Translations under genes and position numbers: made by a program
Shown: in pieces, positions 28,592 through 35,864 of the stretch
How the letters are laid out: each line of letters begins with the position of its first letter
Position numbering within the stretch: position 1 is the stretch's first letter
Source: Massilia cavernae
GTDB taxonomy: Bacteria; Pseudomonadota; Gammaproteobacteria; Burkholderiales; Burkholderiaceae_D
Direction of reading: 5' to 3'
Assembly: GCF_003590855.1 (NCBI RefSeq)
Contig: NZ_QYUP01000110.1
Span: 1 to 49,364, forward strand
DNA length: 49,364 bases
Notes under the pieces: generated by a model
What the model was told of the DNA's origin: nothing
The model's database searches: none
The model's input: the letters and a program-made list of their open reading frames with translations, nothing else

Positions 28592-29863
28592 ATGAAACGT
28601 CGCGAATTCATATCCGCCGCCGCGCTGGTTTCACTCACCGGCTGCGCCAGCATGACAGGGAAGGCCAGGCCGCATGTGCTGGTTGTAGGGGGCGGCTATG
28701 GCGGCGCAAGCGCCGCGCGTTACATCCGCATGTGGAGCGAGGGAAGCATCGACGTGACCATCGTCGAGCCGGAAGCGCAGTTCGTCTCCTGTCCGCTGTC
28801 CAACCTTGTACTTGGCGGCTCGCGCCAGATTGCCGACCTGACGATGCCGCGCGATGGACTCGCGAGCCGCTACGGCATTCGCATCGTCCGCGACAGCGTC
28901 GAAGCGATCGACGCGCAGAACCGCACGGCGCGGCTGGCGGGTGGCCAGATATTGACGTTCGACCGGGCGATCCTGTCGCCCGGCGTCGAGCTGCTGTGGG
29001 ACGGCATGCCCGGCATGGCGAAGGCAGGCGCGCATGAGGCGGTGCTGCATGCGTGGAAGGCCGGGCCGCAAACCGTGGCGCTGCGCGCGCAGCTGGAGGC
29101 AATGCCGGACGGCGGTGTCTTCGCGCTGGCGATTCCCCTGGCGCCGTACCGTTGCCCGCCCGGCCCGTACGAGCGCGCATGCCAGGTCGCGCACTATTTT
29201 CAGAAGGCGAAGCCGCGCTCGAAGGTGCTGATCCTCGATGCGAACGACGACGTGGTGTCGAAAGGCGCATTGTTCAAGCGCGTCTGGACGGAACGCTATC
29301 CCGGCATGATCGAATACCGCAACAACTTCAAGACGGTGGACGTGGATGCCGGCGCACGCACGGCGATATCCGAACTGGACGACAAGGTGCGCGCGGATGT
29401 GCTGAACCTGATTCCGCCCCAGCGCGCGGGAAAGATCGCGGTGCAGGCGGGCCTCGCCAACGCCAACAAGCGCTGGTGCGAAGTGGACTTCCTCAGCTTC
29501 GAATCGACCCAGGCCAAGAACATCCACGTGCTGGGCGACGCCATCCAGGTGGCGCCGATGATGCCCAAGTCGGCCCACATGGCCAACCAGCACGCCAAGG
29601 TGTGCGCCGCAGCCATCGTGGATATGTTCGCCGGTGGCGCGCCGAATGCCGCGCCGATGCTGACCAACACCTGCTACAGCTTCGTCTCGGACAAGGACGT
29701 GATCCACGTGGCGTCGGTGCATGCGTACGACGCCGCGAAGAAGACGCTGCTGGCCGTGCCGGGTTCAGGCGGCGTCTCCACTGCGGCCGCCGAACTCGAA
29801 GGCGTCTACGCGATGAACTGGGCGCGCAACATCTGGTCGGACACGCTGGCGCTGGACGCCTAG
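28592..29863 (+). CDS. FccB/SoxF-like flavoprotein (sulfide dehydrogenase)
   Basis: 423 residues. The N-terminus KRREFISAAALVSLTGCA combines a twin-arginine pattern with a lipobox-like LTGC. The FAD-binding motif HVLVVGGGYGGASAARY lies near residue 28; cysteines at CPLSN (about 72) and APYRCPPGPYERAC (about 195) fit the redox-active pair of flavocytochrome c sulfide dehydrogenase. It oxidises sulfide (or polysulfide) in the periplasm. It is last of the operon and overlaps the convergent antiporter by four bases. Confidence 0.9.
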   Translation: MKRREFISAAALVSLTGCASMTGKARPHVLVVGGGYGGASAARYIRMWSEGSIDVTIVEPEAQFVSCPLSNLVLGGSRQIADLTMPRDGLASRYGIRIVRDSVEAIDAQNRTARLAGGQILTFDRAILSPGVELLWDGMPGMAKAGAHEAVLHAWKAGPQTVALRAQLEAMPDGGVFALAIPLAPYRCPPGPYERACQVAHYFQKAKPRSKVLILDANDDVVSKGALFKRVWTERYPGMIEYRNNFKTVDVDAGARTAISELDDKVRADVLNLIPPQRAGKIAVQAGLANANKRWCEVDFLSFESTQAKNIHVLGDAIQVAPMMPKSAHMANQHAKVCAAAIVDMFAGGAPNAAPMLTNTCYSFVSDKDVIHVASVHAYDAAKKTLLAVPGSGGVSTAAAELEGVYAMNWARNIWSDTLALDA

Positions 29864-31170
29864 CGCCTGCGCCATTTTTTCGCCCACAAGGTGTTCATCA
29901 GCGGCGTGACCGTCATGCCGTGCATGACGATGGAAAGGATGATCGTGACCACGGTTATCTGGATCAGGTCCTGCGCCAGATGGCCGGGAAGGCCGTGGTT
30001 AATGGCGAACATCAGGTAATACAGCGAGCCGATGCCGCGCACGCCGAACCAGCCGGTGATCGAGCGGACGCGCATCGGCTCGCTGGAGCCCACCAGCCCA
30101 AGCAGGATGCTGACCGGCCGCGCGATCATGAACAGGAAGAACGCGGTGCTGACCGCGCGCCAGTTGAAGTCGGTGGCGGCGACCATCCCGCCCAGCAGCA
30201 GCACCAGCGTCAGCTCGGACAGGCGCTCGATATGCTCCTTGAACACCAGCGCTTCGGCGCTGACGGTGAGCGGCATGTTGTGCCCGTGGCTGTAGTCGCC
30301 GTCGGCAGCGTCGTGGGTATCTGCCACCAGCAGTCCCTGGCGATCCTTGTGGGCGCCGGACAGGATCAACTCGGTCTGGCGCAGCGCCACACCGGCGAAG
30401 AATACGGCCAGGAAGCCCCAGGCGTGCAGCAGCACGCTCAGGCCGTAGACCACGCCGATCAGGCCGAGGCCGACCAGGTCGTCCAGGACTTCGTGTTTCG
30501 GTTCGCGGCCGCGCAGGTTCCAGCCAAGGCGGCCGAGCGCCGCACCCGACGCGAGGCCGACCGCGATGGCCGCAGCCGTCGCCCATACCACGTCGATGGC
30601 CACCCAGCGCCATCCGAACTCGCCCAATTCGTGCGCGCCCAGCAGGCCCAGGCCCAGCATCACGAACGGGAAGGCGGCGCCGTCGTTCATGCCCGCTTCG
30701 CAGGTGAGGGCGAAGCGCAGGCGGTCGCGGTCGTCGGCGTGGCGCACCTGCACGTCGGTGGCCAGTACCGGATCGGTGGGCGCGAGTATGGCGCCAATCA
30801 GCACGCCCGCGCCCAGCGGCAGGCCAAGCACCAGGTGGGCGAAGCCGGCCACCATGCCCACGCTGATGGCCATCGACAGGAAGGCCATGCGGATCGCGGG
30901 CGACCAGCGCTTGCGCGTGATCGGCACCGGCATCTTGACCCCGGCGGAGAACAGCGAGACCAGCACCGCTATTTCGGTCAGCGTTTCGAGCAGGTGCGAT
31001 TGCTCGGTGGGGGAGAAGCTGAACATGCCGAGCATCATCGGTCCAAGGATCAGGCCGACGGCGAGGTAGACCATGCTGGACGTGACCGGCAGGCGCGAGA
31101 TGAACGTTGCGGCCAGGCCGCGCGCCAGCATCAGGCAGCCGATAAGGATGAACCAGTGAATTGTTGTCAT
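29860..31170 (-). CDS. Cation:proton antiporter (CPA1/NhaP-like)
   Basis: 436 residues with about 12 hydrophobic helices. The motif ILAPTDPVLATDVQV carries the exchanger-core TD pair; a second acidic segment CEAGMNDGAAFPF is the ND-type ion site. It exchanges Na+ or K+ for H+ at the inner membrane. It ends in a basic tail (KKWRRR). It is divergent from rtcB, with a 163-base gap. Which cation it moves cannot be read. Confidence 0.9.
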   Translation of the reverse strand: MTTIHWFILIGCLMLARGLAATFISRLPVTSSMVYLAVGLILGPMMLGMFSFSPTEQSHLLETLTEIAVLVSLFSAGVKMPVPITRKRWSPAIRMAFLSMAISVGMVAGFAHLVLGLPLGAGVLIGAILAPTDPVLATDVQVRHADDRDRLRFALTCEAGMNDGAAFPFVMLGLGLLGAHELGEFGWRWVAIDVVWATAAAIAVGLASGAALGRLGWNLRGREPKHEVLDDLVGLGLIGVVYGLSVLLHAWGFLAVFFAGVALRQTELILSGAHKDRQGLLVADTHDAADGDYSHGHNMPLTVSAEALVFKEHIERLSELTLVLLLGGMVAATDFNWRAVSTAFFLFMIARPVSILLGLVGSSEPMRVRSITGWFGVRGIGSLYYLMFAINHGLPGHLAQDLIQITVVTIILSIVMHGMTVTPLMNTLWAKKWRRR

Positions 31171-31333
31171 GTCCGTCGTTCGTGATGCGTCTTGCTAAGA
31201 TCGTACCGGGAATGTCTTTACTCCTCCGTACGATCACACACCTAAAATTTCCGCGAGGCTTGCCGGCGTGCCGGGCACCGCGCCTAGCCGATTTTTGCGA
31301 TGATCGGGTCTCGCAGCATGAAGCGGAGGAATC

Positions 31334-32571
31334 ATGAAGAAAGACACCTCCTACGAGGTCATCCACAACGAGGGGGCCGCCCGATCAAGATGTGGACCAA
31401 GGGAGTCCCGGTGGACGAGGCCGCCAAACAGCAGCTGGCCAACACGGCAAAGCTGCCCTTCATCTACAAGCACCTCGCCGTGATGCCGGATGTGCATCTG
31501 GGCAAGGGATCGACCATCGGCAGCGTGATCCCGACTACGGGCGCGGTGATCCCGGCCGCGGTGGGCGTCGACATCGGCTGCGGCATGATGGCCGCCAAGA
31601 CCACCCTGACCGCGAAAGACTTGCCGGACAACCTGTCCAAACTGCGCAGCGCCATCGAGCAGGCGATACCGCACGGCATGTCGCCGAAGACGCGCAGCTT
31701 CAAGGGCCCGGACAAGGGATCGTGGAACAAGGCGCCGTCGGCGGTGGACGCGGGCTGGATGAAGCTCAAGGACGAGTTCGACGAGATCGTCCGCAAGCGT
31801 CCCAACCTGCGCAACACGAACAATTACAAGCACCTCGGGACGCTGGGCAGCGGCAACCACTTCGTCGAAGTGTGCCTGGACGAGGAGGGCTTCGTCTGGC
31901 TGATGCTGCACTCGGGTTCGCGCGGCGTGGGCAACGCCATCGGCACCCAGTTCATCGAGCTGGCCAAGCAGGACATGCGCAAGCACCAGGTCAACTTGCC
32001 CGACCAGGACCTGGCCTACCTGTCCGAAGGTACGCAGCACTTCGACGACTACATCCAGGCGGTGGGCTGGGCGCAGAAGTTTGCCCGCATCAACCGCGAG
32101 GTGATGATGCAGAACCTGATCGCCGCGCTGCGCACCGTGATTACCAAGCCGTTCGAAACGCATGTGGAAGCGGTGAACTGCCACCACAACTACGTGCAGA
32201 AGGAGCAGCATTTCGGCCGCGATGTGCTGGTGACGCGCAAGGGCGCCGTGTCGGCGCGCGCAGGCGAGCTGGGCATCATCCCGGGCTCGATGGGCGCCAA
32301 GAGTTTCATCGTGCGGGGCAAGGGAAATCCGGAAAGCTTCAACAGCTGCAGCCACGGCGCGGGGCGCCTCATGAGCCGCACCGAGGCCAAGCGCCGTTTC
32401 ACCATCGACGACCACGTGGGAGCCACCAGGGGCGTCGAATGCCGCAAGGATGCCGGCGTGATCGACGAGATTCCGATGGCTTACAAGGACATCGATGCGG
32501 TGATGAACGCCCAGCAGGAGCTGGTGGAGGTGGTGCACACGCTCAAGCAGGTCGTGTGCGTGAAGGGCTGA
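31334..32571 (+). pseudogene. rtcB: RNA-splicing ligase RtcB, frameshifted near the start as sequenced
   Basis: The ATG at 31334 has GGAGG four bases upstream and reads MKKDTSYEVIHNEG; the frame then breaks at the G run 31372-31376. One added G gives EGGRPIKMW and a protein of 412 residues, the expected size. Metal and guanylylation motifs are intact: MPDVHLGKG, GVDIGCGM, GSGNHFVE, HSGSRG, NCHHNY and the catalytic-His segment CSHGAGRLMSR. RtcB joins 2',3'-cyclic phosphate or 3'-phosphate RNA ends to 5'-OH ends. An alternative is a start at the in-frame internal ATG (KMWTKG), which would lose the conserved first strand. Confidence 0.92.
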
Positions 32572-32582
32572 CCCGCCCTGCG

Positions 32583-33749
32583 TCAGCGCTGGAAGGCGCC
32601 CACGTCGTAGCGCGCGATCTTGCGCGCCTTGCCGTTGATGTCGACTGGCGGCGTTTGCGCCGAGATGCCCTTGCCGATACCGGGCGAGCTTGGCAGCAGG
32701 CGCAGGTCCGGCACCGCGTTGGGCTTGCCATAGCTGACGAACTGCGGCGCCTGGCTGATCGTGCCGGTGTGCTTCAGCCCATTGCGCAGGGCCCAGTCGG
32801 CCAAAGGATTCTGGAATACCAGGTTGTTGCGGTAAGTGTTGTTCTTGCCGGTCCAGCCGTGTTCGGTGATGCCGAACTTGTTGTCGAACACGATGTTGTT
32901 GTGGACCCTGGTGTAATCGTTGGGACCCTTGGTGTGATAGTAGTCGCCGCCGCCGACCAGGATGCCGCTGGTGGAGGCGACCACGGTGTTGTTGGAAATG
33001 GTGGCGCGATTGGCGTCGTGCCACAGCTGGATGCCGGCGCCGCCGATGGCGTACACCACGTTGTTCTGGATGCGGCCGGTGGTGTTCAGGTAGATGCCCT
33101 TGGTGTACTTGCAGCCTGGCGTGCCGACGTCGTGCACGCTGTTGCCGATGACGTCGGAATTGACGCCCTTGTAGTAGCTGTCGACGCCGATGCCGGAAGC
33201 GCCCGCCCCGCCGCAGCCCGACCGGGTGGCGATGTGCTGCACCTGGTTGTTCCTGATCGAGACATACGAGCCGCCGTTGTAGATGCCGTGCAGCCATGGC
33301 ATGCCGGTGATCGACCCGCGGCCGTCGACGTCGAAGCCGACGATGTCGACATGGCTGCCGCGGTTGTCCCAGGCGGTATGCGTTGCCGACTTCACCGGTG
33401 GCACGATCTTCGCGCCCCACCTTACCGTCGACACGTACGTGATGCGGGCATTTGCCTCGCCGCTGATGGTGGTGCGGAATCCGCCGGCGTAGGTTCCCTT
33501 GCCGACGTGGACGGTGGTGCCGGGAACGGCAACGCTTGCCGCGTGCTGGATGGTCTGGAAGGGGGAGGATTCGGTGCCGGGGTTGCTGTTGGAGCCATCC
33601 GGCGAGACGTAGTAGTTGTACTTGGCGGCCGGTGCCGGCATGCTGCCGGAAGGCGCCGCGCTGGCGGCATTTGCCAGCAGGACCACAAGGCCGATGCAGA
33701 TGAGGGCGCCGGTACAGAGAGTTCTCGCAAAACGGAAGAATGCATTCAT
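32583..33749 (-). CDS. Secreted right-handed parallel beta-helix protein
   Basis: 388 residues with a signal peptide (ends ASAAP). The N-terminal YYVSPDGSNSNPGTESSPFQTIQHAA is the usual DUF1565 opening. Then come beta-helix coils (DIVGFDVDG, VSIRNNQVQHI, DVIGNSVHDVG, GRIQNNVVYAIGG, ATISNNTVV, TRVHNNIVFDN, NTYRNNLVFQN). This fold is typical of polysaccharide lyases and related glycan-binding enzymes; no specific catalytic set was identified. It is convergent with rtcB, 11 bases apart. Confidence 0.85.
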   Translation of the reverse strand: MNAFFRFARTLCTGALICIGLVVLLANAASAAPSGSMPAPAAKYNYYVSPDGSNSNPGTESSPFQTIQHAASVAVPGTTVHVGKGTYAGGFRTTISGEANARITYVSTVRWGAKIVPPVKSATHTAWDNRGSHVDIVGFDVDGRGSITGMPWLHGIYNGGSYVSIRNNQVQHIATRSGCGGAGASGIGVDSYYKGVNSDVIGNSVHDVGTPGCKYTKGIYLNTTGRIQNNVVYAIGGAGIQLWHDANRATISNNTVVASTSGILVGGGDYYHTKGPNDYTRVHNNIVFDNKFGITEHGWTGKNNTYRNNLVFQNPLADWALRNGLKHTGTISQAPQFVSYGKPNAVPDLRLLPSSPGIGKGISAQTPPVDINGKARKIARYDVGAFQR

Positions 33750-33835
33750 TAGTTTGTCCTCGCAGCCTGGGCGGGCCGCACCAGCACGGCCGCGCGAACG
33801 ACAAGCGGAGGCCTTGGACGACCTCCGCGGAAAAC

Positions 33836-33909
33836 TGGAGGCGGGTGTTGGAATCGAACCAACTTAGCCAGCTTTGCAGGCTGGCGCATTGCCATTTTGC
33901 TACCCCGCC
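33836..33909 (-). tRNA. tRNA-Cys (anticodon GCA)
   Basis: 74 bases on the minus strand. The acceptor is GGCGGGG/ACCCGCC with a G-A mismatch at the last pair, the D-arm follows TAGC, the anticodon loop CTGCAAA gives GCA, T-stem GTTGG/CCAAC is perfect, the discriminator is T (U73, a Cys identity base) and CCA is encoded. Confidence 0.94.
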
Positions 33910-34125
33910 ATCGATACCAAGTTTCTACCTTTTTGATGGGGCCGCAGTGTACGTGGATCAAACATTGGCTTGACTGCGCGCAGGCGCAACAGTCGGGTTG
34001 TAAATGACACGCAGGAAAAAGTTTCCCCACAGGCAATCGAGCGCGCGCAAAGATAGTACACAGCTAGACTGTCGCGTAGACCGGGATATAAATCCGACAT
34101 TGTTGCCTATTCTGCGGAGACCGAA

Positions 34126-34683
34126 ATGCTGAAGTCCATACTTGTGAAGAGTTTGCTGAGCGCGGCTATTCTTGGCGCGCTGGCAGCGCCGATGGCCGTG
34201 CAAGCGCAAAAGGCGGGCATGAACACGCCGGCCGCAAGCTCGCTGAACAAGACCGACTCGGCCATCGCGATGGACATGGCGCGCACCAACATGGCGGAAG
34301 TCGAGACGGGCAAGCTGGCCGTCAGTAAAACGAAGAACGCCGGCGTCAAGGCCTTTGCCCAGCGCATGATCGACGAGCACAGCCAGGCGCTGAACGATGT
34401 CACCCAGCTTGCGCAGGACAAGGGCATCAACCTCCCGACCGAGCCGGACGCGAAGCACAAGGCGATGGCAGCCAGGCTCAGCAAGCTGAGCGGTGACGCC
34501 TTCGACCGCGAATACATGAAGAGGGCCGGCGTGGAGTATCACACCAAGGTGCTGGCCGCGCTCAAGAAGCAGGAAGCGAAGGCCAGGGACCCGGACGTGA
34601 AGGCACTGGCCGCGAAGATGCTGCCGATGGTTGAACAGCATCTCGATTCCGCAAAGGGCATGTCGAACACCACAAAGAAATGA
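34126..34683 (+). CDS. Secreted DUF4142 (ferritin-like fold) protein
   Basis: 185 residues with a signal peptide (ends VQAQK). The family core is visible: MARTNMAEVETGKLAVSKT, VKAFAQRMIDEHSQAL, FDREYMKRAGVEYHTKVLAALKKQ. DUF4142 proteins are four-helix bundles of the periplasm with unknown function, often linked to stress. The stop overlaps the rtcA start by ATGA, so the two are translated together, an unexpected pairing of an exported and a cytoplasmic protein. Confidence 0.9.
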   Translation: MLKSILVKSLLSAAILGALAAPMAVQAQKAGMNTPAASSLNKTDSAIAMDMARTNMAEVETGKLAVSKTKNAGVKAFAQRMIDEHSQALNDVTQLAQDKGINLPTEPDAKHKAMAARLSKLSGDAFDREYMKRAGVEYHTKVLAALKKQEAKARDPDVKALAAKMLPMVEQHLDSAKGMSNTTKK

Positions 34684-35708
34684 TGATCGACCTAGACGGC
34701 TCTCAAGGCGAAGGCGGCGGCCAGATCCTGCGCACATCGTTGACGCTATCCATGATCACCGGAACCCCGTTTCGTGTGAAGAACATCCGCGCCAACCGCG
34801 CCAAGCCTGGCCTGATGCGCCAGCACCTGGTCGCGGTGCAGGCTGCGGCAGAAGTATGCGGCGCCGACGTATCGCACGCCGACGTCGGCTCCCAATCCCT
34901 CGAATTTCGCCCCGGCCCCATCAGGGGCGGCGACTACAGGTTCGACATCGGCACCGCAGGCAGTTCGACGCTGGTGCTGCAAACCCTGCTCCCGGCCCTG
35001 CTTTATGGCGACAAGCCATCGGCGGTAACCGTCATCGGCGGCACGCATAACCCCATGGCGCCGCCGGTGCAGTTCCTCAAGCGCGCATATGGCCGCGTGC
35101 TGGCGCAGATGGGCGCCACGGTCGAAATCCACCTCAAGCGGTTCGGGTTCTATCCTGCCGGAGGAGGCGAGGTCTTGGCCGAGGTTACGCCTTGCCCGCA
35201 ATTGCGCGTGATCGAAATCATGGAACGCGGGCCTCAGCGCGAACGCTATGCCGAAGCAGTGCTGTCAAACCTGCCGCCTTCGATCGGCCAGCGTGAACTG
35301 GACATCGTCGGCGCGAGGCTTGGATGGCCCGACGACCACCTGCGGCTGATCCACCTCACCGAACAGCATGGGCCCGGAAACGCGCTGATGATCACCGTGG
35401 AATACGAACACGTCACCGAGGTATTCAGCGCAATCGGCGACAAGCGCGTGCGCGCCGAGGCGGTGGCCGATGCAGTGGTCAATGAGCTGAAGGACTATCT
35501 CGATTCAACGGGCGCATTGGGCGAGCATCTTGCCGACCAGGTGATGCTGCCGATGGCGCTGGCCGGAGGTGGGCGCTTCACGCTTCATCGGGTGTCGCAG
35601 CATGCGCTGACGAATGCAGACGTGATCGGCCGCTTTGTCCCGGTCAAGATCGGCTTTGAACAGTCGGACGGGCGATGCGTTTGCATCGTTGAGAAGTCAT
35701 CGCTATAA
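34680..35708 (+). CDS. rtcA: RNA 3'-terminal phosphate cyclase
   Basis: 342 residues, full length. Opening IDLDGSQGEGGGQILRTSL, then NIRANRAKPGLMRQHL, GGTHNPMAPPVQFL and the His-containing HRVSQHALTNADVIG near the C-terminus (nucleotidyl-histidine site). It turns RNA 3'-phosphates into 2',3'-cyclic phosphates with ATP, making substrates for RtcB. It is translationally coupled to the DUF4142 gene. No sigma-54 regulator RtcR lies nearby. Confidence 0.95.
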   Translation: MMIDLDGSQGEGGGQILRTSLTLSMITGTPFRVKNIRANRAKPGLMRQHLVAVQAAAEVCGADVSHADVGSQSLEFRPGPIRGGDYRFDIGTAGSSTLVLQTLLPALLYGDKPSAVTVIGGTHNPMAPPVQFLKRAYGRVLAQMGATVEIHLKRFGFYPAGGGEVLAEVTPCPQLRVIEIMERGPQRERYAEAVLSNLPPSIGQRELDIVGARLGWPDDHLRLIHLTEQHGPGNALMITVEYEHVTEVFSAIGDKRVRAEAVADAVVNELKDYLDSTGALGEHLADQVMLPMALAGGGRFTLHRVSQHALTNADVIGRFVPVKIGFEQSDGRCVCIVEKSSL

Positions 35709-35864
35709 AAAAAGGTTCATCACGGATATCCGGGAGTAGGCCCGAGAAGAGATATTGATTGGCCGCAACACGCCACGTTCCCAGTAGTTCACCTTAGTTG
35801 CTTTGAACGGCCCTGCTCGCAGAGCCGTCCTCCTTCCGCGATTCACGAACGGAGCAACGCGACT

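Noticed and set aside
29860..29863. Antiporter as ninth member of the sox operon
   Set aside because: It is on the opposite strand and convergent, so it is not co-transcribed.
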